From Mesotaenium endlicherianum (Eukaryota > Streptophyta > Zygnematophyceae > Zygnematales > Mesotaeniaceae), in the NCBI GenBank assembly GCA_009602735.1, contig WELA01003352.1:448440-482715 (forward strand): 34,276 nt of DNA, given 5' to 3'. Made by a program: the position numbers and the translations under genes. The number at the start of each line of letters is the position of its first letter. Within the stretch, counting starts at the first letter, position 1. Below are positions 22,344-33,936 of the stretch, in pieces. Below the pieces are notes generated by a model, which was not told the DNA's origin, did no database searches, and worked only from the letters and a program-made list of their open reading frames with translations.

Positions 22344-22827
22344 TCAGGTGACAGCCTCGAGCAACCCAGCCGCAAACTGCTGGATGGGATTGCTGTTGCC
22401 GCCACCGCCTGTCCCCGCCACTGCCACTCTGCCACCTGCTGCCGCTACTGCTGTCGCTGTTGCTGCCATCGCCACCGCCGCACGGAGCTCGACAGCGCGA
22501 CAGGTATGCACAATGCGGCCGCCCGCAAGGAGCGCCACCTCGTCGGCGACGCGCACCATCTGCTCCACGCTGTGCGACACCCACACGACCGCCAGGCCCT
22601 CGCTGCGGCAGAGCTCGCGTACGGACTGCTCGACGTGCAGCGTGGCGGCGGGATCGAGCGCGCTTGTCGGCTCGTCCAGCAGCAGCACCTGCGTCGCAGC
22701 GCGTCGCGTTGCTCAATTGAAAATATGCACGTGCACGGGCTCCCACAGTGACAGGATGTGCGCGTGCGCATGGACGCGGGAACATGTACGAAAGTGCTCG
22801 TGCGTGCACACACACACACGCACACGC

Positions 22828-22879
<52 letters not shown>

Positions 22880-24592
22880 GGGAGGAGCAGGAGTAGGAGC
22901 AGGAGGAGGAGGAGGAGGAGGGGGGCGGCCCTGTCTGACCTTGTTTGACCCTTGTTGACCCTGGTCAACCTGTCTGCGGTTATTTCTGCGAAAAAAGAAG
23001 GCATTAATTGGGAGGCATAGGATCTGACCTGGGGGGGGCTCCTTCTGCTGTTTGATTTCTGCCGCCCGGTGCCGCCCGGTTTCTCACGCCAGATTGCCAT
23101 CGGCCCCGACTTCCGCCAGATTACGGCCATCTGTCGCGCAACGCGTGTGGCCCGTCCCGGGAGTGCCACGTGGCAAGATGCCAGCAGACGAGGCGGAGAG
23201 CAGGAGGAGGAGGAGGAACAGTTGTACNGGCCACCCTTTGCTGCTGCCCCCCAGACAGGCTGCCTGCGCGCCTGCTCGCAAATGAAGGGTCCAGATGCAC
23301 CTTGCGCAGGAGATCCGCCACCTCATGCAACACCAGCTGGCGTCCCCTCAGGCGGGGCCCGTACTGCAGGTTCTCCTCCACTGTGCCTGCATGCAATCCG
23401 TTAGCGAGGGAGGTGAAGGCACACGCCAGTTATCAGACACACGTCGCATGCGCATGCACGCGAGCATCCCCGCGGGAGCATGCATTCCCAGGGGTGCATG
23501 TACTAATAGTGGGTGCATGCGACCACGCACTCTCTTCGACCCTTTCTGTGCACGCTGCTCAGGGCCTGCACAAGCGCCAGCTATCAGCGGTGCAGATGCT
23601 CGGACGATAGGCGTCCAGGTCTTTGGGCCCATCAGGCCCCCAGCTGTAAGGGACGCATCGACACAAGCCATACACTGAGAGCTATTTGGCCGACTGGACG
23701 ACCAGAGACCCCGACAGTTGGCTGCATGCCCTTCCTAAGCATCCTACCAACATATCTATGAGACACAGACACAAACAAACCCTCCCTCCCTTCCTCCCTC
23801 CCTCCCTCCCCCTCACAAGCAGGCACCCATTGTAGCTGCAGCGCGCGAATGCGAGCAGCGCGCAGCCGTTTCTCGTTCTTTAGCTCTGCTGCACTCTCAA
23901 GAGCGCTGCCAGTCTGAACTCGCCTGCTACTTCCAAATCAGTCAGTCGCCCACTGCGATGAACTTGTCTGCCCCTCTAGAGAGCAGTCTGCCGCCCTTAA
24001 TCTGTGTGCCGCTCTATACCTGCCCGCACTGCTGAACACATTCTGACGCTCGGGACTAGACAATCTGGCTCTTGAATCCTGCCCGCCACTCTAATCAACC
24101 TGCCTGCTGTGCTATACTTGTGAAGGGAGAGACACACACACACAGAGAGAGAGAGGAGGGCAGGAGGGAGGGAGGGAGGGGAGGGAGGAGAGGGACAAGG
24201 AGAAGGGGTGCTTTGAGGTGCGCAAGCTCCCACAGCAGGGTCTCACCCTCGAAGAGGGCGGCCGTCTGGAAGAGCATGCCCACGTGGCGCCGCAGGAGGA
24301 CGACATCCAGCGCCGTGATGTCGCGGCAGTCGAGGTACACGCTGCCAGGTGGCGGCTCTCCCAGCCGGTTGAGCATGCGCAGGAGAGTCGACTTCCCGCT
24401 CCCGCTGGGCCCCACCAGTCCGAGGATCTGCCCCCTGCCCACCTGAAAGCTGCAATCCTTCAGAATACTTGTACCATCAGGTGCGTCGTAGCTGAGCTTC
24501 TGCACGGATAGCTTCAGGGTGCTCTCTGTGATGGCACAGGCTGGCAGCAGGTGCTGACCAACAGACTCAGATAGTTCGATCGTGACAGACAT
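22344..24592 (-). CDS. ABC transporter ATPase, STAR1/ABCI17-like
   Basis: Three minus-strand exons: 24592-24247, 23386-23228 and 22711-22344, 290 residues in this model. Visible motifs are Walker A GPSGSGKST (61-69), Q-loop MLFQ (Q109), signature LSGGQ (159-163), Walker B LLLDEP (178-183), D-loop SALD and H-loop VSHS (H215). The order, TVEENLQYGPRLRG and the RVADEVALLAGGRIV ending resemble plant STAR1/ABCI17, the soluble ATPase that pairs with membrane protein STAR2/ALS3 in aluminium tolerance. Bacterial relatives are stand-alone transporter ATPases. An Ala/Gly-rich insertion (about AVAMAATATAVAAAGG) precedes the final NPIQQFAAGLLEAV. The segment between RVA and VLLLDEP seems two residues short. 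An N at 23228 touches that junction, and the modelled acceptor ATTGAG is unlike the others; GACGCAG at 22689 is the alternative. The start is the first Met fitting the family length. Confidence 0.8.
22807..22877 (-). repeat. (CA)n/(GT)n microsatellite in ABC intron 2
   Basis: CA repeat on the plus strand inside the second intron of the ABC gene, followed by a GGA-rich stretch to about 22925. Confidence 0.9.
23228..23229. other. Single N at the ABC exon 2 donor
   Basis: Ambiguous base at 23228, immediately before a GT donor on the minus strand. The other single Ns lie in simple repeats, which suggests that N marks closed gaps, so a few coding bases may be missing here. Confidence 0.5.
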
Positions 24593-24599
24593 TCTGTCT

Positions 24600-24790
24600 G
24601 AGCTACCCCAAGCACATGCAGCCCAGCCACCGCCCAAGCACAGCCCAAGAACGGCCCAGGCACAGCCAAAGCACGTATAGCCCAAGGAACAGCCCAAGTA
24701 CGGGCAAAGGGCAGCACAAGCCCGTGGTGCTCAATCACAGCCCTTAATCACGGCCGAAGCCCAGGTGGCTTGCTCACAAGCCTTTGAAGC
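24600..24790 (-). repeat. Degenerate CAGCCCAAG minisatellite upstream of the ABC gene
   Basis: About ten imperfect units of CAGCCCAAG(C/A)A on the plus strand directly 5' of the ABC start codon. They probably fall in a 5' UTR, an intron or the promoter. On the minus strand the sequence GCTCAGACAG just before the ATG could be an acceptor for a leader intron. Confidence 0.65.
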
Positions 24791-27700
24791 GCAGTCCAAG
24801 CAGCTGAGACTCCAGCGCAAGAAAGATAGTGCACTGGGGGAGAGCCTGCAATAGCTGTGTAATTACAGTGTAGATTTGACAGTGGTACCAGATCATGTGG
24901 TAAGGATAATGAGTACTATAGCCAGCTGCATGCATGCTAGCTGTAGCAGAGCTAAACCTATGATCATAACTGAGTGAAGACCAAACGGCGATATGATGAA
25001 CAAGAAGCTGGAAACTTAATGACGGCAGTTTTTCGGGCCATTTCTGGCTTGCTGTTTCAGCTTCAAGTAACTTCTAGGACGCAAACGTGCAGTAGTTGTG
25101 ACGATCCCGCACCTGCTGACACGTGGTTACTCATGCCTGGCTAACTTCCTACGCCACGCGACTCCAGGCCACCATTGTTTACTACGCACTATTCTTCATT
25201 ATGGAAGTTACCCGGTTTAATCGGGTCCAAGGACCAAAATTTAACCTCGTCATACGAACTTGAGCTAGACTATGCGCTTCTTATAATAATAACTGAGAAG
25301 AACTGTATATTCAGTAGCAGAATCGCAGGCGTCGGAGATAACGAGATTCACGGATGCAGATTTGCCAGGCTAAACCATTTGACTTCGCGACGATGGGCTT
25401 ATAGAGGTAAACGAGCGGTGCTTAGCCTCCAAGTACATATGCATGTGTAAGCCTTTACGAGGAAACATGCTTCCGTTGTTCACAAGTTCCTAGATGAGTC
25501 CACTCTCAGTCTCGTTAGATCGCCTCGGCGATTATTGCGCTCCGTGACGCGTCGCTTGATGGTAGAAGAGTCTCATTCCTTTCCAGCAAGTTCAATGCTG
25601 GGCTCCGGAGAAAGAAAGCGCATTCATAAGAGATGACATAATCTTCCGGTCACCAATGTACCACATCATGACGGTTTTCTCATGCAAAGCTGATCGAGTA
25701 AATTCTTAAATTAGTATCGCCAAACGTTCTAATCGAAGCAACTCCAAGCAACTCCAAGCAACTCTCAACTTTCCTTGTACCTTGCTCCACATTCCTACTT
25801 TAAATCGCTGCCACTTGCCATATTTTTTCCTCGTCAATTTCATGTCGAGCGTCAAGTACCGGATAATGCCGGACATCCTGCATGCTCCCGAGTCCCGACC
25901 ATGGTCCCGACTCCCGACTCCCCAGTGCTACCGACCTCCCGACTCCCGACTCCGGACCTCATGTCCTGCATCTGTGGTCACCGCTACCACTAACAAAATT
26001 ACAAGCACTGCAGCACACTGCAGCCTGCTGCAGCCTGCCTGACTGTGCAACTTTGACCCGATTCTCCAAGATGACCACGTGAAAACTACACAAATTCAGA
26101 AGCATGAGGAACCACGAGCCCGGGGCGAGGATTGGGACATCCGTCATACCGTGGACTGCCGTAATCGGGCCGTGAAGGCCTAATGAACCGTATTGAACCC
26201 TCCGTTAACCAGATTAAACTACATGAAATGACATGAAAGAGTTATCGACGAAAAGCGAAACACCGAGAAACAGGCGTGACCCCATGCGCGCCGGACATGC
26301 ACAAACTTGCTTGCATGGATATGGCTAAATATTGGCTGGATATAGCTGGATGCTAAAAGTTGCTGTTCGGACTTAGTCGGTCCAAGTCGGTTTCAGCATA
26401 CACGTGCACACAACCAGATAACGCTCTTCCTGAAAGTTGACCGAGTCTGAACTGCTCTGAACCGCGGCGAGAACTTTAGTATATAACTTTCTAGGCGGGG
26501 TGAAATGTATAATTGCCGGGCAGGGTGCTGAAAGACCCACGATAAATCAGTAATTTCCCAGCATTTTACTTAGCTGCACAAATCTTAGCGAAATAATCAG
26601 TGATCGAATCAATTAATTACAAAATTTAATCAAAACAAAACTAATAATTCCGGGAAAATATGGTATTTTTGGCTCCATGCAAGTTGCGACCTCGATCCGA
26701 GTTATAAATCTGGATGCCCGAAAAATTGGACACGTCAAGAACTCTAAAACATACCGTAAGGCTCGAACTGGCTCCCACCAGCTCCCACTGGCTGTCACCG
26801 CACATCTACCGACTCCCGACTGGTCCTGACAGTCTAAAACTGCCGCTATGCCAGCTATGCCCCTCCATGAGCCTGGATCGGCCTGAATGCCAGGTCAGGT
26901 GGATAGTTTACGTGAAGAGTGTAGGCAGAATTTGAAGCGATGCCACCCCCCAAAAAGGGCACTTTTGTGTGCCTGCCTCTAGGCCACAGTCGGCCAGTGC
27001 CCAGACCCCAGCCCCAGCGACCAGTTTCTCACTGCAGCACACCACAGGACCGTACCTGATCGAATGTCACGGAAATTCATACAATATGCATGTACGAGAG
27101 CGCGAGCCATTCACATGTTTGAGCCCAAATTGCCATACGATCCATCGCCCACGTGTACGGGATGATCCAAAACAGGATCCAGGCCGATCCAGGCTGATCC
27201 AGGCCGCCGGCAGGTTTCGTTTGCGCTGCGCCCGGACGGGGATAGAGGCAAACCGCTCCCAACATGACACGTGACACAACAATTTCAAACAAGTAATCGT
27301 GACGCCGTTGACATCCGTTTGCATGCAAGCGTGTTAACTTGCTGGCACCGTCGCCGAGGTAACCCGCCAGCTCCCACGGGAGCGCTATATAAGTCGGTGC
27401 ACCTGGTTGATTCGGCAAGCGTGCTGATAAGCGTGCGTGGACAATGGGCCCACACAAAATCTTGGACGTGCTCATGTGGAGGAGTGAAGATGTATTCCCA
27501 TACATCTTATGTGCGTATGAAATGGTGTTTTTGCACACATGACGATGTGCATTCATGCATGCGCACTCACTCGCGTATTTGCATGCAAGCATGACGAGTT
27601 TGCATATGAGTGTACATATGGTGTGAAGCTCAGCCTACAGTTGAGCGACGTGTGCATGGTCATTTCGTTGCACACATATGCATTTACGAGGAGCGTGTGA

Positions 27701-28591
27701 GAGCTTTTTTATGTGAGTGCGTATGAGGGCGCTTAAATGCTTGTATATGTAAGGGCGCGGACAAAATGCAGAAGATTCATTGAGCGGACACACAACCATC
27801 CCATGGAGGCCACTATGCATGTACAAACATGGCAATATGCTCCGCGTTGCAACGTTTACCATTTCCATTAGGTTACGTTCCTAGTCATTATTTTAAGAAC
27901 GCCTTTCAATAAATTACATGTTTATGTGAACATTCTTAGTAATTATATTGAGAAAATGCATAATTCACATTATGTCTTAGCTTGTAGAACATTAGTCTTA
28001 TAATTAAATAGATACTCACAATTGATGTAACTCTAATTTTGAAATTTGCCCGTACAATATCTTTTAGCCGCACAGTGCGAATTGTGATACGCCGTACAAT
28101 CGTACAGCATAAATTACGTATAATTTGATTGCCCTACTCATACCCGGTTCATAAACAGTTTACATCATGTCGTGCCTAGCCGTATCGAGGTCAGGGCACG
28201 TGTGATGATTTTGCGGACGTGTGGTCGATATGTCGGTGACTCTTCAGGCGTGTATGCACTGCTTGGTCGACTGGTCGATGTATTCCTGCACGTCTTGCCT
28301 TCTTAGGAGTTCCTTCTATTCTTCTTTGCGTCTTTTTTCTTCTTCTGTCTTCTCTCTCTCCTTCTTACCTTCGTCTTCTTGGACCTGGCAAAAAAATGTG
28401 AGTCAGGGTAGAGTGTCCGTGGCTGATGCCTATCACAGGCACCACGCAAGCTAGCCCCTTTCGAGATTGCCGTTGACTTCGTCATACTCGCATGCATGCA
28501 TGCTCTTCCTCATTGGTGCCACTGCATTCCTTAAATTATACTGCGTCACTTAGCCTACATGCAGGCTTTGTGACGGTCGTGCGTGCTCGCT
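24791..28591. other. Intergenic region, no gene recognised
   Basis: Low-complexity spots only: two ACTCCAAGCA units at 25740-25760, CTCCCGA heptamers at 25885-25957, GATCCAGGC units at 27165-27205 and a TGCATG-rich stretch at 27310-27600. The minus-strand open frame 27077-27592 has no recognisable protein. The DNA from 27.9 to 28.2 kb is very AT-rich. Confidence 0.5.
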
Positions 28592-28890
28592 AGGCCAGAT
28601 GATGCCTTAGGCGGTTGGCGATTCGAGATGATGGGAGATGGCTGTAAATTTGATTAGCCAAGGTCTTACCAACGTGATTAACTCCAAATGGTGCCATCGT
28701 AATTGTCGTTAAACAGTAGAACTCTTTCCATGTACATATGCTAAGATTGCTATCGTGTTTGGCGTTCAAAAACAAGGCCAACTCTCTGTACAAACAGCTG
28801 AGGGAATATCAAAATCCAAGGCTGCAAGCCGTTACAAGAATAGTTTATTAGCCTTTTGTATGTATAGCGATTGCATGAATGATGCTCCCT
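28592..28890 (+). repeat. Inverted-terminal-repeat element family, copy 1 (core only)
   Basis: Shares the core of the element at 29058-29630 (CCTTAGGCGG, GGGAGATGGCTGT, CTCTTTCCATGTACATATGC, CAACTCTCTGTACA, GCAAGCCGTT). The terminal inverted repeats seen in the next copy are absent, so this copy is truncated at both ends. Confidence 0.75.
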
Positions 28891-29057
28891 ACTAGCATTT
28901 GACTTGTGAGCATTACTTCCTGTAATTTATTTGTAAATTGTTATGTATAATGATTCAATTAAATGCAGTACTTAATTTAGTCCAATTTGCTAAATTTCAG
29001 TTTATACTCAGTCTGCTGAACTTAAACTTTTATTCAGTATGATGACTCTGCTAAAGA

Positions 29058-29630
29058 CAGCTGGCTGAAGTCAGATCTGCTTGTTGACGCATTCTTTGAC
29101 ACTCAACTGATCACCTCACCTTTCAAGCGATACTAGCAAACTGTCTAATGATGCATCTAAGTGTAATATGCTAGGTGAATGGCCTAATGACACCTTAGGC
29201 GGATGGCAATTTGGAATAATGGGAGATGGCTGTGGATTTGGTTAGCCATGGTCCTGCCGACGTAGTTAACTCCCGGGTAGGCAGTGCCATCGCACTACCC
29301 GGTGAACAGCAAAACTCTTTCCATGTACATATGCTAGGTATTAATACGGAATTTGGTATTCGAAAAGAATGCCAACTCTCTGTACAGACTATTAAGACAA
29401 TATTTGAATATAAATCTGCAAGCCGTTGCACGAACTACTTACTAACCTTGTTTATGTATGAGTTTTTTGATTGTATGATTAATGCTCGTTGACTTGTACG
29501 TATTGCTTACGTTGGTTGTGCCGTCGTTCGCTCATTAATAAGTTGGCATTTTGCTAGTACCACTTAAGCTGGTCAGCTGGCTGTCAAAGAATGTGTCAGC
29601 AAGCTGACTTGAGTTAATTTTAGCCTGCTG
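29058..29630 (+). mobile_element. Non-autonomous element with long terminal inverted repeats, copy 2
   Basis: The left end at 29058-29115 (CAGCTGGCT ... GACGCATTCTTTGACA) is the imperfect reverse complement of the right end at 29571-29630 (GACAGCCAGCTGACC when read inverted). Inner bases around ATGCATC also pair in related copies, so the inverted repeats reach roughly 100 bp. The element is about 573 bp with no coding capacity, as expected for a MITE or foldback element. The superfamily was not determined. Confidence 0.75.
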
Positions 29631-29900
29631 CTATCGATCGAGTCATTATATTTAGATATGTCGATTCATTTCAATGTAACATTTGATTAGCTTTAGACTG
29701 CTATAATAAGTTACAATAATTCAATATATTGTGACAACAGCGAGGACTTGGTTCCAGCCATCGATTGACAAAGAAAGAGTTTTATCTCGTAGTTTCTCGC
29801 TGCTCATTGTTACATAGGGCGTAAGTGGGGCCATCTTCACCCAATCTATATCCCTTTTGTGCGCCTTCGTATCACCCTTGACCAATGTATGTGTGAAGTT

Positions 29901-31285
29901 GAAGTCTATTTAAGTCAGTTTGCTCACTTATTTTTTGACAGCCAGCTGACGACCTTAAACCAAACTAGCAACTTACCTAATAACATCATCTATTGTGATA
30001 TGCTAGACGAATGACCAAATGACGCCTCAGACGGATGGCAACTCGGAGCGTTAAGAGATGGGTGTTGAAAGGGTCAGAGTGCCCTAGTGGAAGGGTAGTA
30101 AGTCACAAGAAAAGGAACTAGTTGTAGTCATACTAAAGAGTGCAACGGCATATCACTAAGAAAGCTTAGGAAAATTACTCAACATTTTGAGTAGCAAGAA
30201 ACTGCTCACAAATGATGTAGGATGGAATGCCTTGTCATTACAAACCCGTAGAAAGTTACAAAAGTTAAAATTGCCCAGAAATGAAGAAGTTATGCGTATT
30301 CATAATTTTCTGCCTAAGTGCTCTTCCCTAGGAGGAAGCTACGGATTTTCCTAAGTGTTCGTCAAATCGTCCTTTCCAGAATATTCGTGAGTAAGCCAAA
30401 TCAGTGTAATCTGACGTGTCGGGCAAAATTGACGTCCATATACATGCATCAACATTACTAGAATATTCTATCTGAGACGCGCTAGGCTAAACCGATACTT
30501 CCAGGTAAATCGACCTAGTCGTTACTCCGCGTCAGCCGAACTTACGTGAAGGTTCGAGTTCATTCTAACGGGCCAGATCGCTCGACGCTGTCGGTCAATC
30601 CAACGGTCGCGCTCACCGCGAATTAAGGACAGTCGTCAACTGACCTCAAAACTAATCAAACTTCGGAAATCCATAACTCTCGCAATACTTGACCAAATTC
30701 GATGAACTTTATATCAAAATGATCACAAAAGTGCACTCTACACTTCTATGCAATCAAAACATACTTTGATGAAACTCAAAGATGCAGTTTATAAACCTAT
30801 GACCTTACAGGACTAAATTTGGTCACTCAAGGTTACCGACATGGTTAAATCCTGTTTAGGCAATGCTATCGCGTTGCCATTGAACATTGAAATGCATTCC
30901 ATGAATGTGTGCTGGGATTGCTATTGATTTGGCATTCGTGACAAGAACAGCTTTTTGTGGAGACCACGGAGGGAACATTAGAGTCTGAGGATGACGACGT
31001 AAAACAAACTTATGCTTAATCATGAATTTACTGATTGCATGATTGATGCTCTATTAAACTATTACCAGCGTATGACCATTGAGTTAACTTGAAATTGCTT
31101 GTGGTGATAAGCCTTGTACTTTTTGAATGTTGAATGAAATACTATTAGTGAAATACTATATATTTAGGTGGCAATTAAGTGTTTACCGTAGATGCATCGC
31201 TAGGCGATCCGCTAGTTCGTTTTAAGGCGATGAGCTGGCTGTCAAAGAACTTATCAATAAGATGACTTGGATAGACTCTAGCCTG
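29901..31285 (+). mobile_element. Same element family, copy 3, split by an insertion
   Basis: Left end 29901-29953 and right end 31226-31285 are inverted repeats of each other and match copy 2. The core begins at about 29998 (GATATGCTAGACGAATGACC), stops at about 30067 and resumes at about 30815 (AATTTGGTCACTCAAGG). Confidence 0.75.
30068..30814. mobile_element. Insertion nested in copy 3
   Basis: About 745 bp absent from copies 1 and 2 at the equivalent point. It has a different base composition, no long ORF and a polymerase III B-box-like GGTTCGAGTTC near 30550. Only AAA is shared at the two junctions, so boundaries are approximate. A stretch near 30488 (CTAAACCGATACTTCCAGG) resembles the LTR of the miniature retrotransposon at 33.4 kb. 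Confidence 0.6.
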
Positions 31286-32192
31286 TCACACTAGGCTAGG
31301 TTAGTAACTAAGTTGAAAATAATTATGATAGTGTATGTCTAATTAAGTATTACAATTGGTTGAATCAACAAGCTGTAACCACCACCCTCAGCCTACTCAT
31401 TTTGTGAAATGCAATCAAAGAACCTCCCTCCCCACAGCGACTTCCAATGTCTAGCATTATCTCCGCTCCAATCAACCAGCCTTCCAAGACCAAATGACAC
31501 ATACCCGTCCTCCATGTTGATAAGTTTGGCCAACCGCTCCAAGTGAGCTCATTACTCAATAACCCCTTTTTACTTCCTAGTCTCTGCGCAGCTAGGCACA
31601 CCTTCTAACCTCATTAGTTCTAAGCTTTCAAAAAAATCTATGGATTACGTCTTCCATAGACTCCAAGCTATGGTATATAGTATTACTTTGTTCGTGCATT
31701 ACCAGCGCTCAATTCACTAAATTAAGCAAACAATTTCTCTGTTCGACTCTTAGTGATATAAATCCGCACATCAAAAGAGTACAAATTCGCACGCTTTTGT
31801 ATATCTTAAGTACTATCAACAATTTGGTGTAATGTCGAGGCAACTCAACGTTAACATTTTCAATTAAATGATTTTGCGTGTTAGATTTCTATACGAACAA
31901 ATCCTAACCCTGGAGACAAACAATTGCGTTATAGCAAACATTACATCTAAGCGTACATGCCAACGGCAGAACCTTGATTGTATATACTATTCTATCAATT
32001 GTATAGGTCTTTATACCATGCAATTTACCCAACTTTGACTATGGCTCATGCCCTTTGACTAGTAAGGGTAACTCTTGCTACCGGTTACAACTTTCCAGAC
32101 TCCAAACTAGGGTACTACTCTATTGATCACATAGGTCCTTCTCCTTGACATGTACCTAATCTTGAATATGGCTCATGCTCTTTTATCAGGGT
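31286..32192. repeat. AT-rich DNA with a 127-bp-period tandem duplication
   Basis: 31286-31980 shows no feature. Segments 31986-32060 and 32113-32186 are degenerate copies of each other (ATAGGTC ... ATGGCTCATGC), offset by about 127 bp. Confidence 0.6.
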
Positions 32193-32252
32193 GGTCAGCT
32201 GACCGTCAAAGAATGTGTCAGCAAGCCAATCTGAGTTGACTATAGCCTGCTG
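32193..32252 (+). repeat. Solo right end of the inverted-repeat element family
   Basis: GGTCAGCTGACCGTCAAAGA, then ATGTGTCAGCAAGC and TATAGCCTGCTG, match the right end of copy 2. No matching left end or core was found next to it. Confidence 0.7.
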
Positions 32253-32686
32253 TCCTCGACAAAGTCAGTACATTAAATACTAGTAAAATTCAGCAAATTG
32301 ATTAACTATTGCATTCACTAAATTGATAAATCTAACAATACACCGATTCATTACACTAGCTGTTTTGATCTTTTGGTGTATAGTGAATTAACCAAAAACA
32401 CTATAAAGATTACTTGCAAGTTTATTAAGTAATAATTTGTTAAATCACTTTATCTCAATGACCAAGCGCAGTTCAGACAAACAAAAGAAACAATCTTTTA
32501 TTGAGACCGTAATGAACCCAATTGTATCCCTTTTTTTGTATGCATAACACATGAAGACGCAATGACTCGCACCAAAAGGTCACGAGTTCCAAGCTCCTTG
32601 CATTGTTCCCTTCTTGTTGCTCCCTATTGGCGCCACTGATCTACTAATAACATGAAATTATCGTCTCTTTCTAAGCAAGCTCATAG

Positions 32687-32689
<3 letters not shown>

Positions 32690-32760
<71 letters not shown>

Positions 32761-32761
32761 N

Positions 32762-32811
<50 letters not shown>
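32690..32811 (+). repeat. (GA)n microsatellite
   Basis: Pure GA repeat with one N at 32761, probably a closed assembly gap. Confidence 0.95.
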
Positions 32812-32813
<2 letters not shown>

Positions 32814-33401
32814 CGCAACGTAGGCTGTCGGCAGGCGCTAGGCATCGTGCAAGCAAGGAAGTGGGAAGCTAAACTAATGAGCGAAACGTAGCACCAAGAA
32901 CGAGGAAGAGCAATAGCGATTAGCAATGTTATGGCCGAGAGAGAGAGGGCGTATTCTCGACTTATTGTGCATTCATGACGGGCATTACGAGCACCTACAC
33001 TAGAAGCGAGGAAAACAAGAAGGCACAATCGAACAATATGAGCTTTAAGTCACCACGAACGTAGAGAATATCATCACCCTCATGAAATTGTACATACAAA
33101 GCTAACACCAGAATGGTGTTAGCTTGCGGCCTAAGGAGCGTGCCCTCACAAACTATGTTTAGCTCCTACAAAGTGAAAGGAAACACTACCTACTACGGAA
33201 GATGCATCATCGCGTCATAACAGACAAATGAAAGTGTACTCTAATTACGAAAAGGTACAAAATGAAGGACGAACACAGATACGTACAACTCAAGTCAAAA
33301 GGTAACCCAACTTCTCCTCACCTCTTACTTTCCCTATCTTCTAGCGAACACGGGGGCACACCCGACGGGATCGCTTATGGTACGTAATGGTCTCGCTGTA
33401 G
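32812..33401. other. Intergenic, no feature seen
   Basis: Moderate GC content, a short GA run at 32938-32948, and no gene or repeat recognised. Confidence 0.5.
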
Positions 33402-33865
33402 CGATACGAACAAAAAGGTTCCTTGAGGTACTTAGATTGCGCGCCAATTACACTTGTACAATCTAAACCGACACTTCCGGCCGCATCCGGGACGTGTCGC
33501 ATGCGCCGCAACCGGCCACGTGGCAGATTGTTACACTCCTCCCACCTACAAGTGTGCACGTCCCGGCACCTATTCCCCCGCGGCGCGAGGGACATTGTTT
33601 TGGAATAGTATCCTTTTTTTGTACAATCCAAAGATCGCCGTACGGTCGTACCATCGACGAGTTTTGCACCTCGCGGGATTTGAATCCTCGTCTCCTGCAA
33701 ACGATTGCGTACGTTCATGCTCCGATACCATTGATACGAACAAAAAGATTACTCGGGGTACTTAGATCGCTCGCCAATTGTACTTATTCAATTCAAATCG
33801 ACACTTCTGGCCGCATCTGCGACGTGTCGCACGCGCCGCAACCGGCCACGTGGCGGATCGTTAAA
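33402..33865 (-). mobile_element. Miniature LTR retrotransposon (TRIM)
   Basis: Two direct repeats of 134 bp, 33402-33535 and 33732-33865, are about 84% identical by eye and flank a 196-bp interior. Read on the minus strand the LTRs start TGTAAC (mutated to TTTAAC in one) and end GTATCA (GTATCG in the other). Directly after the upstream LTR is TGGTATCGGAGC, which resembles the plant initiator-Met tRNA primer binding site TGGTATCAGAGC. Directly before the downstream LTR is the purine tract GGTGGGAGGAG. There is no coding capacity. Flanks show only a weak TAGC match as target duplication. The divergence of the LTRs implies an old insertion. Confidence 0.82.
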
Positions 33866-33905
33866 CTAGCCATGGACAGTAGGGGATCATACTGGGTACT
33901 CGCGT

Positions 33906-33936
33906 CGACCCTTCAGGCGAGCGAACCTGAGGGTCG
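33906..33936. repeat. Hairpin with 8-base loop
   Basis: CGACCCTTCAGG pairs with CCTGAGGGTCG (one bulged T) around the loop CGAGCGAA. CACGTG-type palindromes follow (ACACGTGT near 33943, CCACGTGTGG near 33964). Function unknown. Confidence 0.55.

Noticed and set aside
21491..22351. 286-codon plus-strand frame
   Set aside because: Composition changes along it, it contains G-run repeats, and no protein family is recognisable.
22261..23169. 302-codon minus-strand frame
   Set aside because: It runs out of frame across the ABC exon and through the CA microsatellite; the ABC motifs lie in another frame.
33660..33733. tRNA gene on the minus strand
   Set aside because: Only the T-arm-like motif is present, no cloverleaf could be formed, and the position fits the interior of a TRIM.
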